Of a stretch of DNA of 64,000 bases, positions 44,026-54,715 are shown in pieces; position 1 is the stretch's first letter; each line of letters begins with the position of its first letter. Position numbers and translations under genes: made by a program. The stretch spans positions 62,001-126,000 of the forward strand of contig NZ_PJJN01000031.1 in assembly GCF_002929825.1 (NCBI RefSeq), in the 5' to 3' direction. The notes beneath the pieces were generated by a model. It saw only the letters and a program-made list of their open reading frames with translations. It made no database searches and was not told the DNA's origin. This DNA comes from Cryobacterium sp. Y29. Lineage in GTDB: Bacteria; Actinomycetota; Actinomycetes; Actinomycetales; Microbacteriaceae.

Positions 44026-45408
44026 TTACGGCGTCGCAGTGGCGCTGGGCGCAGGCGCCAGGGCTGCAGCGATCATGGCCTGGATGGCGGAGTAGTCGGG
44101 GTCTTCGGGGTCGACCCCATTCACGGGAATCAGCGGCACCGAGATGACCGGCAGTTCCTTGGTCTTCGAGGCGAGGTTCACGAAATAACCGAGCATGCCC
44201 TGCGGAACGTCGGTCTTGACGACGCGGCTGCCGGCGGCGGCCACGCCCTGAAACTTTGTGAGCACGTTGGCCGGGCTGGCCTGCGCGAGCAGGGCCTCCT
44301 GCATCTGGGTCTGGCGCTGCATGCGGTCGTAGTCGCTCGTACCGTGGCGTGAACGGGCAAACCAGAGGGCGTGGTAGCCGTCCATGTGCTGCATGCCCGG
44401 CTCGAACCAGAACAACACCTTGGTGAAGGTTTCGTCGGTATGCACCGGAACGCGGTTCTGCACGTCGATGTCGACACCGCCGAGGGCGTCGATGAGGTCG
44501 GAGAAGCCCTGCATGTCAATGAGTACGAAGTACTGAATGGTGAGGCCGGTGATGCCCTGCGCCGCCTCGCGGGTGGCTTCGATGCCCGGGGAGCTGCCCT
44601 CGGCCACCGCGTTGGGATAGTACTCCGGGCGTTTCAACTCGGCCTCGGTGAAAATGGAGTTGAGCATGCAGGCCGACACGTCGCATCCGTCGGTGGCGCC
44701 GTAGCCCTCTGGGTACAGGGCGCCGAGCGAGGATCCGGCCGAGAACGGCGCGTCCTCGAGGTTGCGCGGCAGGCTGATGGTTGTGGCCTGGCCGGTCGTG
44801 GCGTCGATGCTGACCACCGACAGGCTGTCGGGGCGGAGGCCCTCACGGTCGGCGCCGGCGTCACCACCGAGCAGCAGGATGTTGTAGCGGCCATCGACCG
44901 GCGGTTCGCTCGGGCCGGCGACGAACACAGAGGAGAGGAATTCGCTCGCCGATGTGGCGACGAAGGCGCCGTAGCCGGCGGTGCCCGTAACAAGGAGCAT
45001 GAGAACCGTCGAGAACGCGGCGATGACCGGGCGGGCGCCCGGCGCGGCGCGGCCCAACCTGATCAGGCTGAGGGTGTTGAGCGTGAGCACGAGCCAGGTG
45101 ACCGCGTAGAACGCGAGCACCGCGGCGGCAGCCCACAGGCCGATCGTGCTCGTGAACACGGTGAGTACGACTGCCGGCCACAGCAGGTAGACAGCGCCGG
45201 CGATGATCGCAGCGGTGATCAGTGTGAGGGTCGCGCCGAGGCCAAACCGGCCAAGGCGGCGATTGCCGGCCAGAACCTGCGCCGAGCCGGGCAGAATGAA
45301 ATTGAGTACGACGAGCCACCACGCACGCGTCGTCATGATGCGTGCGGAGCCGGAATTCGGGTGCCGGATCGGGTCTGTCACACGGCCCTGGTTTGTCATA
45401 CTGGTCAT
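44026..45408 (-). CDS. LytR-CpsA-Psr (LCP) family phosphotransferase
   Basis: 460 residues. A cytoplasmic tail, about four membrane helices (residues 25-160, more than the single helix of classic LCP proteins) and an external LCP domain: [40 protein letters not shown] with the pyrophosphate-binding Arg, [20 protein letters not shown], and [23 protein letters not shown] enzymes attach lipid-linked glycopolymers to peptidoglycan or other wall polymers. It overlaps purE by four bases although the functions are unrelated. Likely the final step for the polymer encoded upstream. Confidence 0.92.
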   Translation of the reverse strand: MTSMTNQGRVTDPIRHPNSGSARIMTTRAWWLVVLNFILPGSAQVLAGNRRLGRFGLGATLTLITAAIIAGAVYLLWPAVVLTVFTSTIGLWAAAAVLAFYAVTWLVLTLNTLSLIRLGRAAPGARPVIAAFSTVLMLLVTGTAGYGAFVATSASEFLSSVFVAGPSEPPVDGRYNILLLGGDAGADREGLRPDSLSVVSIDATTGQATTISLPRNLEDAPFSAGSSLGALYPEGYGATDGCDVSACMLNSIFTEAELKRPEYYPNAVAEGSSPGIEATREAAQGITGLTIQYFVLIDMQGFSDLIDALGGVDIDVQNRVPVHTDETFTKVLFWFEPGMQHMDGYHALWFARSRHGTSDYDRMQRQTQMQEALLAQASPANVLTKFQGVAAAGSRVVKTDVPQGMLGYFVNLASKTKELPVISVPLIPVNGVDPEDPDYSAIQAMIAAALAPAPSATATP

Positions 45409-45959
45409 AATCGCGTTTGGAGGTCCCGGTTCTTCTGCTCGACCAAATCTGCGAGTTGCACGGAATAGTCTTCGAGTTTGATGCGCAGCGTGTCATCGCT
45501 CGTGGCGAGGATCTTGATCGCGATCAGCGCGGCGTTCTTCGCCCCGCCGATCGACACCGTCGCGACGGGCACACCGGCCGGCATCTGCACGATCGACAGC
45601 AAGGAATCGAGGCCGTCGAGCAGCCCGAGTGGCACGGGCACCCCGACCACGGGCAGCGTGGTCATGGCGGCGAGCATACCGGGCAGGTGCGCTGCTCCCC
45701 CGGCTCCGGCGATGATCACCTTGAGGCCGCGGGACTGGGCGCTACGGCCGTAGTCGAGCATTTTCTCGGGAGTGCGGTGCGCCGAGACCACCTGCACCTC
45801 GTGTGCCACCCCGAAGTCCCGGAGGGTCTGTGCGGCGGCGCTCATGACGGTGAAGTCGGAGTCGCTGCCCATCACCAAGCCGACCAGCGGCGTGTTATGG
45901 CTCGCAGGCACGCTAGATGTCTCGATATTGTCTGGCACGCAGTTGATCCTATTGCTCAC
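45405..45959 (-). CDS. purE: N5-carboxyaminoimidazole ribonucleotide mutase
   Basis: 184 residues from a GTG that overlaps the purK stop (GTGA). Class I Pur[33 protein letters not shown] with the catalytic His, [19 protein letters not shown] and [20 protein letters not shown]. It isomerises N5-CAIR to CAIR in purine synthesis. An N-terminal tail of about 20 residues precedes the usual start. Confidence 0.97.
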   Translation of the reverse strand: MSNRINCVPDNIETSSVPASHNTPLVGLVMGSDSDFTVMSAAAQTLRDFGVAHEVQVVSAHRTPEKMLDYGRSAQSRGLKVIIAGAGGAAHLPGMLAAMTTLPVVGVPVPLGLLDGLDSLLSIVQMPAGVPVATVSIGGAKNAALIAIKILATSDDTLRIKLEDYSVQLADLVEQKNRDLQTRL

Positions 45960-47092
45960 TGCTGAAAGATTTGTGCAGTGGCACGCGCTTGGTAGGCCAC
46001 TTCGTCGAGATCGTCGCCGCTTGCCGTGACATGGCCCACCTTGCGGCCGGGCCGTGATGCCTTGCCATAGTTGTGCACTTTCACAAGCGGATGCTGCGCC
46101 AGGCCCGCCCCATAACGGTCACCCAGCGAGCCGGACGCGGGCCCGCCGAAGATGTTCACCATGACCGTCCACGGGTCCCTCGCACCGGTTGCACCGAGCG
46201 GCAGGTCGAGTACCGCCCGCAGGTGTTGCTCGAATTGGCTGGTCGTGGACCCGTCGATCGACCAGTGACCGCTGTTGTGCGGGCGCATCGCCAATTCGTT
46301 GATGAGGAGACGCTCATCCGTTGTTTGAAACAGCTCAACGGCAAGCACCCCGGTGACGCCGACGCCCTCGGCCACGGCCACCGCGATGTCGGTGGCGACG
46401 TCGGCGAGTCGCCCCATGGACTGGGGGGCCGGTGCGATGACCTCGGCGCAGACGCCGTCGCGTTGCACGGTCTCCACGACCGGCCAGACCGCGATCTCAC
46501 CGCTCGGGCGCCTGGCGACCACCTGGGCGAGTTCACGGCTGAAGTGCACGAGCTCTTCGACCAGCAGTGCGCCGCCGTTGCCGTCTTCGGCGAGCGCCTG
46601 GAACCAGTCATCGACGTCGTGTTCGTGGCTGACCACGCGCACGCCCTTGCCGTCATAGCCGCCGCGGGCGGTCTTCACGACGGCGCGGCCGCCGTGGTTG
46701 GTGAGAAATTCGGCGAGCCCGGCGACGTCATCGATGCGCGCCCAATCCGGCACCGGCAGACCCAGCTCGGCGAGCTTTTCGCGCATCAGTAGTTTGTCTT
46801 GCGCGTACAGCAGGGCGTCGGGCCCGGGGTGCACCGTGATGCCCTCGCGCACCAGTTCGCGCAGAATCTCCTGAGGCACGTGTTCGTGGTCGAAGGTGAT
46901 CACGTCAACGGTCTTCGCGAAGGCGAGAACCGTGGCCAGGTCGCGGTAATCACCGACGCTCACGGCCGCGAGCGCTGCGGACATACCATCGGCTTCGGCA
47001 AGAACCTTCAGCTCGATGCCGAGGTTCACGGCCGCGGGAATCATCATGCGGGCGAGCTGGCCCGCTCCAATCACACCGACGGTCAGAGCCAT
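45956..47092 (-). CDS. purK: N5-carboxyaminoimidazole ribonucleotide synthase
   Basis: 378 residues. ATP-grasp enzyme: [20 protein letters not shown] at the N-terminus, [17 protein letters not shown] with the ATP-binding Lys, and [20 protein letters not shown] near the metal site, followed by [15 protein letters not shown]. It makes N5-CAIR from AIR, ATP and bicarbonate. First gene of the purK-purE-LCP run, divergent from the GtrA gene at 47222. Confidence 0.97.
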   Translation of the reverse strand: MALTVGVIGAGQLARMMIPAAVNLGIELKVLAEADGMSAALAAVSVGDYRDLATVLAFAKTVDVITFDHEHVPQEILRELVREGITVHPGPDALLYAQDKLLMREKLAELGLPVPDWARIDDVAGLAEFLTNHGGRAVVKTARGGYDGKGVRVVSHEHDVDDWFQALAEDGNGGALLVEELVHFSRELAQVVARRPSGEIAVWPVVETVQRDGVCAEVIAPAPQSMGRLADVATDIAVAVAEGVGVTGVLAVELFQTTDERLLINELAMRPHNSGHWSIDGSTTSQFEQHLRAVLDLPLGATGARDPWTVMVNIFGGPASGSLGDRYGAGLAQHPLVKVHNYGKASRPGRKVGHVTASGDDLDEVAYQARATAQIFQQ

Positions 47093-47221
47093 CTGTTCAC
47101 CATTTTCTCTGCAAGCGTTCAGCTAAACCCATGTCTTAACCCAGCCCGAAAATTTCGTTACGCCATAGACTTCGAGACTTGAGTGCTTTCTACCCCACTT
47201 TACCGAACGTCGGACGGATGC

Positions 47222-47752
47222 ATGTCGATCACCCTGAAGCAGCGCCTGCTCAGCTTTCTGAGTCAGGGCCTCAAGTTCGGTGCCGTCGGTGCGCTGGGCT
47301 TCGTGGTGGACTTCACGGTGTTCAACCTGTTGCGCACCACCGTGCTGGATTCCGCCGATGTACACGCCGGCCCCATCTACGCCAAGGTCATCTCGACGGT
47401 GCTGGCCATTCTGGTGAACTGGCTGGGCAACCGGTACTGGACCTTCAGCACGAACCGCCAGAACCACACGGCTAGGGAGGGCCTGGAATTTCTCGCGGTG
47501 AGCCTCGTGGGCATGGGCATTGGCATCGCCTGCCTGTGGTTCAGCCACTACGTGCTCGGCTACACCAGCGTTCTCGCCGACAACATCTCGGGCAACGTCG
47601 TCGGCCTGCTGCTCGGGGCGATGTTTCGCTTCACGCTCTACCGCTACTGGGTGTTTGCACCGAGCCGGAGCGGAGCGCCGGCATCCGCTGGTATCGCTCT
47701 GGTCAGCACGCGCACCGGGGCGATTCAGTTAGCGGCGACCCCAGAACGCTGA
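47222..47752 (+). CDS. GtrA-family membrane protein
   Basis: 176 residues from ATG 47222; an upstream in-frame extension to 47183 has no support. Four helices; LKFGAVGALGFVVDFTVFNL opens and GAMFRFTLYRYWVFAPSRS ends the core, followed by a tail of about 25 residues. This third GtrA copy of the window stands alone, with no GT2 beside it. Its 3' end overlaps the convergent PH-domain gene by 24 bases. Confidence 0.9.
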   Translation: MSITLKQRLLSFLSQGLKFGAVGALGFVVDFTVFNLLRTTVLDSADVHAGPIYAKVISTVLAILVNWLGNRYWTFSTNRQNHTAREGLEFLAVSLVGMGIGIACLWFSHYVLGYTSVLADNISGNVVGLLLGAMFRFTLYRYWVFAPSRSGAPASAGIALVSTRTGAIQLAATPER

Positions 47753-48307
47753 CTCTGCAGAGGGGGCTGACTGCTCCTGCCGGCGGGAACTCATGACGGT
47801 GCTCGCCTTTTCCATGAGGTCGTGCAGCGCACTCTGCACCAGGTCGACGTTGGGAACGTCGGTCAAGACCAGCGGATGCTCCAGCCCTGAATTGATCAGC
47901 ACCGTACCCGAGTGAAACCCGGCCTGCACCCAGTTCTGCCGCACGCTCACGTCGTAGCCGCGGCTGTGCAGTAGCTCCTGACGGGTGCGCACGAAGAATC
48001 CGTGGCGAAAGATGATGCGGCGGGTGGTGATCGTGTAACGCTTGGTGAGCCAGGCGGCGAGCGGCAGCAGCCAGCCGAGTACGGCGAGCGCGATGGCGCC
48101 GCCGAGCACAGCGGCGTTCTGCCACGGCTCCGCCATGTTGCCGAAGAAGTATCCGGTGCCGCCGGCCAGGGCGAACAGGAGCAGCGTCGGCCAGACCAGT
48201 ACGCGAGCGTGCGGGCGCAGGCGGGCGACGACCTTTTCGGGCCGGCTCTCTCGGGCATAGCCGGAGGATTCGGTCTCGTTGGTCTCGCCCTGCGTTTTCT
48301 TCTTCAT
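47729..48307 (-). CDS. PH-domain (bPH2) membrane protein
   Basis: 192 residues. A charged N-terminus, two helices (about 36-85) and a bacterial PH-like domain: WLTKRYTITTRRIIFRHGFF, LLHSRGYDVSVRQNWVQAGF and the strand GTVLINSGLEHPLVLTDVPN. The YxxTxxRI pattern is characteristic of the YdbS/bPH2 group. Function unknown; such proteins are conserved beside birA in this group of bacteria as far as I recall. It starts nine bases after the birA stop. Confidence 0.88.
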   Translation of the reverse strand: MKKKTQGETNETESSGYARESRPEKVVARLRPHARVLVWPTLLLFALAGGTGYFFGNMAEPWQNAAVLGGAIALAVLGWLLPLAAWLTKRYTITTRRIIFRHGFFVRTRQELLHSRGYDVSVRQNWVQAGFHSGTVLINSGLEHPLVLTDVPNVDLVQSALHDLMEKASTVMSSRRQEQSAPSAESAFWGRR

Positions 48308-48315
48308 TACTTCTA

Positions 48316-49140
48316 TTAATACCTCAGGTGGGTGACATCGCCGGCGGCGACAGACCGTTCCTCGCCATCGGCCTGATTGACGACGGTCAGCCGGCCGCCA
48401 GCGTCAATGCCGGTGGCGGTGCCGATTAGGTCGGTGCCGCCGGGCAGTTCCACGCGCACGACACTGCCAAGCGTGCCGCAGAGCTCGGAGACGGCGGCAT
48501 GCAGGCCGCTCTGGAGGGCGTCGCCGTTGGCTGAGGTAAACGCCCGGTACAGCGTGACGAGCTCGTGCAGGTAGGCGGCGAGCACCTGATCGGGGTCGGG
48601 CGCGGTGCGGGTGACCAGCAGCAGCGAGGTGGAAGTGAGGGTGGGCAGGTCGTGTTCGTCGAGGGAGAGGTTGAGACCGGCGCCGATGATGATGCCTGTT
48701 CCGTCGGGCAGCAGCTCGCACAGGATGCCGCATACCTTGTAGCCGTCGATGAGCACGTCGTTGGGCCATTTGAGAGTCGTGTCGTGGCGGGGGTCCTCGG
48801 CCTCTTTAACCCCTTCGACGGGCTTCATGTTCGCCTCGACGACTTTTTTCACGGCGCGGGTCATGGCGGCTCCCGCCAGCAGAGGGAACCAGCCGAGGGC
48901 GTGGGGCGGCACCTTCGGCCGCACGAGCACGGAGATGGCCAGGGCTTTGCCGGTCGGGGCCGACCAGACGCGGCCGAGCCGGCCACGCCCCTGGGTCTGG
49001 TTGTCGGTGACGATGACCGAGAGGTCGGGCCAGGTGGCGGCATCCGCTGTGGCTTGTTCTTTGAGTACATCGTTGGTGGAGGTGGCCTCGGAGCGGTACT
49101 CGAACCGGCTCACCTCGGTACGGCTGAGCGAAAACTCCAT
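48316..49140 (-). CDS. birA: Biotin-[acetyl-CoA-carboxylase] ligase (no DNA-binding domain)
   Basis: 274 residues. Catalytic domain: STNDVLKEQA near residue 22, the biotinyl-AMP loop VTDNQTQGRGRLGRVWSAP, ALAISVLVRPKVPPHALGW, LKWPNDVLIDGYKVCGILCE and IIIGAGLNLSL, with a C-terminal SH3-like domain. There is no N-terminal helix-turn-helix, so it cannot act as the repressor known from E. coli BirA by that route. GAGGG lies eight bases before the ATG. It is divergent from the carboxylase gene whose partner it would biotinylate. Confidence 0.95.
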   Translation of the reverse strand: MEFSLSRTEVSRFEYRSEATSTNDVLKEQATADAATWPDLSVIVTDNQTQGRGRLGRVWSAPTGKALAISVLVRPKVPPHALGWFPLLAGAAMTRAVKKVVEANMKPVEGVKEAEDPRHDTTLKWPNDVLIDGYKVCGILCELLPDGTGIIIGAGLNLSLDEHDLPTLTSTSLLLVTRTAPDPDQVLAAYLHELVTLYRAFTSANGDALQSGLHAAVSELCGTLGSVVRVELPGGTDLIGTATGIDAGGRLTVVNQADGEERSVAAGDVTHLRY

Positions 49141-49160
49141 GGTGGCGACCCTCTCGTCGG

Positions 49161-49239
49161 CATAACTCCTGCAATTCTGTCGAATATGGCCTCAAAACAC
49201 CTATTTCAAGCTGTTTTTGACCAAATTGCAGGAGTTATG
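49161..49239. promoter_or_regulatory. Perfect 16-bp inverted repeat between birA and the carboxylase gene
   Basis: CATAACTCCTGCAATT (49161-49176) and AATTGCAGGAGTTATG (49224-49239) are exact reverse complements. The similarity extends inward eight more bases (TTCGACAG against TTTGACCA, three mismatches), so each gene has the same 24-base element facing it. Arm centres are 63 bases apart, about six helical turns. This suggests a shared operator or mirror-image promoter pair. The regulator is unknown. Confidence 0.6.
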
Positions 49240-49364
49240 AACGTGGCGGAAGAGTTTCGGCTGGCCAATGGACCGCTGGAGGGGGGAAAGGTGCAGTGTT
49301 GGCCGGCAAATTTGTGGAACATCGTCAACGGGGACCGTGCGGGGGGTGCCGGTAGAGTGAAATG

Positions 49365-49368
<4 letters not shown>
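49237..49368 (+). CDS. Candidate 43-codon leader ORF before the carboxylase gene
   Basis: An ATG inside the right arm of the inverted repeat has AGGAG two bases upstream and opens a 43-codon frame ([18 protein letters not shown]...) whose TGA overlaps the carboxylase GTG at 49365 as GTGA. The overlap would allow coupling. The peptide matches no family I know, and the leaderless-promoter reading of the same region competes with it. Confidence 0.2.
49353..49358 (+). promoter_or_regulatory. -10 element placed for a leaderless carboxylase message
   Basis: TAGAGT is followed by exactly six bases and then the GTG at 49365, the spacing of leaderless transcripts in actinobacteria. No Shine-Dalgarno sequence stands at the right distance. 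The -35 is not clear. Confidence 0.45.
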
Positions 49369-50965
<1,597 letters not shown>

Positions 50966-50969
<4 letters not shown>

Positions 50970-51235
50970 AGACATCCCACACAGCGACGCCGGCTAACAC
51001 CGAGCGGCCGAAGCCGTCAGAGTTCGATCCGTCGGAGCTGGTTTTTGTGACCCACCGTGTCAGCGCTGTCGAGGTGTCGGCGGTGACCGCCATCATCCGT
51101 GGTCTGTTACGGGAAGAATCCGACGAGCGCCGGGCCACGCCGGAACTCGGTCAGAGTGCCTGGCAGCAAAACCAGCGCCCTATTCGCGTGCCGGTGCACC
51201 CGGGCGCCAACCGCTGGCGCGGCTTCACCGGCTGA
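50966..51235 (+). CDS. Acyl-CoA carboxylase epsilon subunit
   Basis: 89 residues from a GTG overlapping the beta-subunit stop. The middle helix-forming block [20 protein letters not shown] is followed by the typical end [24 protein letters not shown] (quoted in part: PGANRWRGF). AccE5-type epsilon subunits are small, actinobacterial only and stabilise the alpha-beta complex. Poorly conserved outside these blocks, so position next to the beta gene is the main support. Confidence 0.88.
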
Positions 51236-51425
51236 TGCGTGCATCCACCGGTGCGTCTGTCCTCCTAAATGCCGACTATACGCATGAGTTTGATAGTGCA
51301 GACTGGTAAGGCTCGGTGACGCTCCTGGAGTGCCACCACCGATCATTCGCTAACTAGGGTAAGCGAGCGAATGTGTTGGGGGCGGGAACGGATGGCATTC
51401 GGGTTGTCGTCCTTTCTCGAATAAT

Positions 51426-51459
51426 CGCTAGGGGATCAGCTTCGGCTGATCCCCTAGCG
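51426..51459. terminator. Strong 15-bp hairpin behind the carboxylase genes
   Basis: CGCTAGGGGATCAGC, loop TTCG, GCTGATCCCCTAGCG: a perfect 15-bp stem with a stable tetraloop. No T-run follows. It stands between convergent genes and probably ends transcripts from both sides. Upstream, 51344-51351 and 51366-51373 form another 8-bp repeat (CATTCGCT/AGCGAATG). The gap 51236-51425 holds no gene I can support. Confidence 0.7.
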
Positions 51460-51550
51460 CGTATGCCCCGCCTGACGCCGTCCCCTTTCGCGTGTGCCCC
51501 ACCTGACGCCGTCAGCTTTCGCGTATGCCCCGCCTGACGCCGTCAGGCTT
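51458..51550. repeat. Three tandem 31-base repeats between convergent genes
   Basis: Units begin at 51458, 51489 and 51520 with the core CGCGTATGCCCCGCCTGACG and CGTC; differences are few. Units two and three contain hairpins that grow longer (CTGAC-GCC-GTCAG, then GCCTGAC-GCC-GTCAGGC at 51532-51548). The third unit runs to the stop codon of the kinase-like gene. Confidence 0.8.
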
Positions 51551-52601
51551 AGTCGGAAACGACGCGCGCGACCGTTCGGGGAATTTCTATCCACAGGTCT
51601 ACTTCTTCTTCACCGGACGAGTCCGGTCCGAGGGCGCTCACGGCCGGGTCAGGGCTGCTCAGGCCCACCACGGTGACCGCGATGGTCGCGCTGTCGGCAG
51701 ATGTACGAGCAATGATCCTGTCGGCCGTGGTGCCGCCGATGGCGGTTGCCAGGGTGTTGAGCACGACCTCCAGGGGGGATCCATTGAGATCGTCTATCCC
51801 GCCTTCATCGAGCAGGGTCACGATCGCACCGCGTCGACGGGCGGCCATGACCTGTTCGCGCACGGCATTGTTGAGCAGACGCCGCCCACGGATTTCGTCG
51901 CGAATTGCTGCTTCGAGTAGTCGGCACTCCTGACGGTCGTCCTCACTGAGATCGCCACCGCTTTCGCTGATACGCCGCAGCATGGGCATGGCCAGTCGCA
52001 TAGTCTGGGTCAACCGCACCTGGCGCTCAAAGAGGTGGGCCTCCTGAGCGGCATGCCATCCGCTCGCCTCCCGCTCGGCCCTTCCATACTGGCGGGCATG
52101 CCGGTTGGCCTTCACGAGCGCTCTCGTCAGCAGTGCGGCCGCGACAACCCAGACCACGCTGCCGATGACGCCCAGGTGCCCCAGCTCGCCAACGCCGGCC
52201 CAGACGACACTGTGCAGCACGAGCGTGCCGACCCCCAGCAGGGCCAGCTGCGGGCGTTTGCGGGCAGCAGTGATCGTCATGAGGGTGCCAATCGCGGCCA
52301 CGTACCAGGTGGCATACCCGAGCTTGACGGAGGATCCGTCGAGCTGGCTGCCCACGATCAGCGGAATCGCCACCGAAACGCCCACGTTGAACAGGGCCAG
52401 CGGCAGCGACATGCGCATGGGACTGCTGATCCAGAGACTCGCAACCGTCGCCACGACATACAGGCCCATCGCCGCCAAAATCGGTGCTGCCGACGCCGGC
52501 TGGTCGAGCGAATATACGCCGAGCAGCACATGGTAGCCCGAGAAGAAAGCGGCCACGATGAGCGCCAGGGTGCGAGAAACAACCACGGCACCGGCCATCA
52601 T
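51549..52601 (-). CDS. Histidine-kinase-like membrane protein lacking catalytic motifs
   Basis: 350 residues: five or six membrane helices (about 8-170) and a cytoplasmic part with a helical region (ERQVRLTQTMRLAMPMLRRI) and an alpha/beta part with CRLLEAAIRDEIRGRRLLNN and GAIVTLLDEGGIDDL. The layout copies the adjacent sensor kinase, but neither a phospho-accepting His block nor the N/G boxes of an ATPase are visible. It overlaps the kinase gene by four bases (ATGA). It may be a pseudokinase that senses or modulates signalling. Confidence 0.7.
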   Translation of the reverse strand: MMAGAVVVSRTLALIVAAFFSGYHVLLGVYSLDQPASAAPILAAMGLYVVATVASLWISSPMRMSLPLALFNVGVSVAIPLIVGSQLDGSSVKLGYATWYVAAIGTLMTITAARKRPQLALLGVGTLVLHSVVWAGVGELGHLGVIGSVVWVVAAALLTRALVKANRHARQYGRAEREASGWHAAQEAHLFERQVRLTQTMRLAMPMLRRISESGGDLSEDDRQECRLLEAAIRDEIRGRRLLNNAVREQVMAARRRGAIVTLLDEGGIDDLNGSPLEVVLNTLATAIGGTTADRIIARTSADSATIAVTVVGLSSPDPAVSALGPDSSGEEEVDLWIEIPRTVARVVSD

Positions 52602-53977
52602 CGGGTGCCCGCGTCTCGCCCGGACAGCGAGCCCTTCGGCTCGACCGACTGGTCACCGCTCGCATCGTTTCGCTCGTCGGGCCGCGGCCAGGTGAGGGTG
52701 ATAGTCGTGCCGTGGCCCAGGCTCGTGCGCAGAACGGCCACGCCGCCGGCGGTGGCCACCCGGTCATGGATCGACACGCGCAGGCCCAGACGGCCGCTGG
52801 CGACGCTGGCGACGTCGAAACCGCGGCCGGTGTCGGTGATGCAGATGATGCATCCGCTTTGGTCGTCACCGCCCACCGTCACGGTGCGCGATTGTGCGGA
52901 GCCCGCGTGCTGCACGCTGTTGACCATGGCCTGCACGCTGGCCGAGTAGAGGGCCTCCGCGGCGTGCTCGGGAAGGGTGAGGCCGGCCACGCACAGCTCA
53001 GTGACGGTGAACACTCCGGTCGCCATCGCGGCGGAACGAATGCGCGCCGCCAGCTGGCTGACGCTGGCCGCGGCATCATCGACGTTTCGTTCTCCGCTGG
53101 CCACCTGCAAGCGGATGATGGCGCTGCGAGCCATAGCGGCGGCCAGCTCGGCTCCCTTGGCATTGCGCACGCCTGCCGCGGAGAGCAGCGTCGCAAGCAC
53201 ACTGTCGTGCACGATGGAGTCGACCTCAACCCGTTCAACTTCAGTAGCGTGATGTCGCACCGCTACGGCGTACTTGGCGAGTGCGTTGGACTGGGCAGTA
53301 TCGACTTGTGCTGTGGCCTGGCGCAGCACGTAGATGATGATGAGCACGGTTCCGCCGAGCAGCATGGCGTAGAAAGTGTCGAGCACGGCGAGCAGGTTCT
53401 CGGCCTCGCCGCCGGAGGGCAGTACCCGCAGGAGCCCAAAAGTAACCGGGGTAATCACGGTGTAGACGACCGCCCACGCTAAGGGCAGGGCAATTGCCGC
53501 GCACGAGGTGGCGACACCGCAGAGATACCAGAGCCACGGTTTACTGTCGAGCACCGCGGTGGGATCGATCATGACCGGCGGCCACACAAAAAGTGCGGCA
53601 AGATACACGGCCGCTACTGCGCTCGCAGCGATACGGATGCCCTGCCGGGTCAGCGTCGCAGTGACGAAGATCACAATCACCAGTGCCAGAACGATCGCAA
53701 TGGGCACGGCTGCCGAAGCTCTGCGGCTGTCCAGTTGCTCGAGCATGACCGGCAGGGTCTGCAGGGCGAAGATCACGGCGACGGCGGCCACCGACCGCGA
53801 CAGCACAATTTCGATCTGGGCGCGGCTGATCGGGTTGCGCGGCTGCCGCGCGCGGTCGAACAGGCTGCCGTCGGCCTGGAATACGTCGTCACCGACCGCG
53901 GTGAACGGTTTAGTTGCCGTGAAGACCAGGGCACCCTGGCGGTTCTGGTCGCCCTCGCGGGCGGCCCGTTCAGACAC
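52598..53977 (-). CDS. NarL-type sensor histidine kinase
   Basis: 459 residues from GTG 53977, which overlaps the regulator stop by eight bases; the longer frame lies within the regulator gene. About six membrane helices (residues 45-215). His block VDSIVHDSVLATLL (variant HisKA_3), N-box region SASVQAMVNSVQHAG, G1 box ICITDTGRGFD and G2 region GLRVSIHDRVATAGG followed by GHGTTITLTWP. Partner of the LuxR-type regulator directly upstream. Signal unknown. Confidence 0.9.
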   Translation of the reverse strand: MSERAAREGDQNRQGALVFTATKPFTAVGDDVFQADGSLFDRARQPRNPISRAQIEIVLSRSVAAVAVIFALQTLPVMLEQLDSRRASAAVPIAIVLALVIVIFVTATLTRQGIRIAASAVAAVYLAALFVWPPVMIDPTAVLDSKPWLWYLCGVATSCAAIALPLAWAVVYTVITPVTFGLLRVLPSGGEAENLLAVLDTFYAMLLGGTVLIIIYVLRQATAQVDTAQSNALAKYAVAVRHHATEVERVEVDSIVHDSVLATLLSAAGVRNAKGAELAAAMARSAIIRLQVASGERNVDDAAASVSQLAARIRSAAMATGVFTVTELCVAGLTLPEHAAEALYSASVQAMVNSVQHAGSAQSRTVTVGGDDQSGCIICITDTGRGFDVASVASGRLGLRVSIHDRVATAGGVAVLRTSLGHGTTITLTWPRPDERNDASGDQSVEPKGSLSGRDAGTR

Positions 53978-54677
53978 CGCGGTCAGCTTCAGTGGCGTCG
54001 AGCCCGGGCAGGATTCCGTCTTCGACGGCGCGACGCAGCAGGTCGACCTTGGTCGGAGCGGGACGCCCGACCTCGACATACTTCACCCGAATGCGGTCCA
54101 GGTATTCGCGGGCGGTGGAGTGCGCAATACCGAGCTGCATGGCGACCATCTTGAGTGGCAGTCCCGAAGCATAGAGGTGAAGCACGTCGCGTTCGCGGCG
54201 GCCGAGTTGCGCCTTGGCGAAGTCGCGGTCGGCGTCGATGGCGCTGGCCCATTCGAGGTTGTTGAGCACATCGCCTCGGGCGACGGATGCGACGGCCGCC
54301 ATGACGGTTGTGGTCGGGGACGACTTGGGAATGACTCCGGCAGCGCCGGCAGCAAGGGCTTCTCGCACCGAAGCGACGCGGTCGGCAATGCTGTGTACGA
54401 GCACAGCGGAGCCGGTGGTCGCCGCCAGGTGCACGTTGTCGGTGACGAGCGACCCGTCGCCGAGCGAGAGGTCGAGCACGATCACGTCGCAGGTGCGCCC
54501 GGCGAGACCGTCGACGAGTCCCTGAGCGGTTGCTGAAGCGAACAAGACTTCGTAGCCGGCGTTCTCGCAGGCGGCCTGCAAGCCCAGTCGCACCGACTCA
54601 TGGTCGTCGACAATGCCGACCCGCACGGGCGCATCGGGGGGGATGGATGGTGCGGATTCAGAAGCTGCGTGGCTCAC
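53970..54677 (-). CDS. LuxR/NarL-family response regulator
   Basis: 235 residues. Receiver domain: VGIVDDHESVRLGL with the acidic pair, phosphoacceptor Asp in VIVLDLSLGDGS, Lys in GVIPKSSP. A C-terminal helix-turn-helix: LGRRERDVLHLYASGLPLK and MVAMQLGIAHSTAREYLDRI. It resembles the LuxR type, though the recognition helix is unusual (STAREYLDRIRVKY). It is the first gene of a three-gene operon with the kinase and the kinase-like protein. Confidence 0.92.
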   Translation of the reverse strand: MSHAASESAPSIPPDAPVRVGIVDDHESVRLGLQAACENAGYEVLFASATAQGLVDGLAGRTCDVIVLDLSLGDGSLVTDNVHLAATTGSAVLVHSIADRVASVREALAAGAAGVIPKSSPTTTVMAAVASVARGDVLNNLEWASAIDADRDFAKAQLGRRERDVLHLYASGLPLKMVAMQLGIAHSTAREYLDRIRVKYVEVGRPAPTKVDLLRRAVEDGILPGLDATEADRGV

Positions 54678-54715
54678 GGTAGGGCTGCCTTCGGTTTGTC
54701 TGGTCTCAACGATAG

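Noticed and set aside
51458..51550. CRISPR array
   Set aside because: The three 31-base units follow each other without spacers and no cas genes are near.
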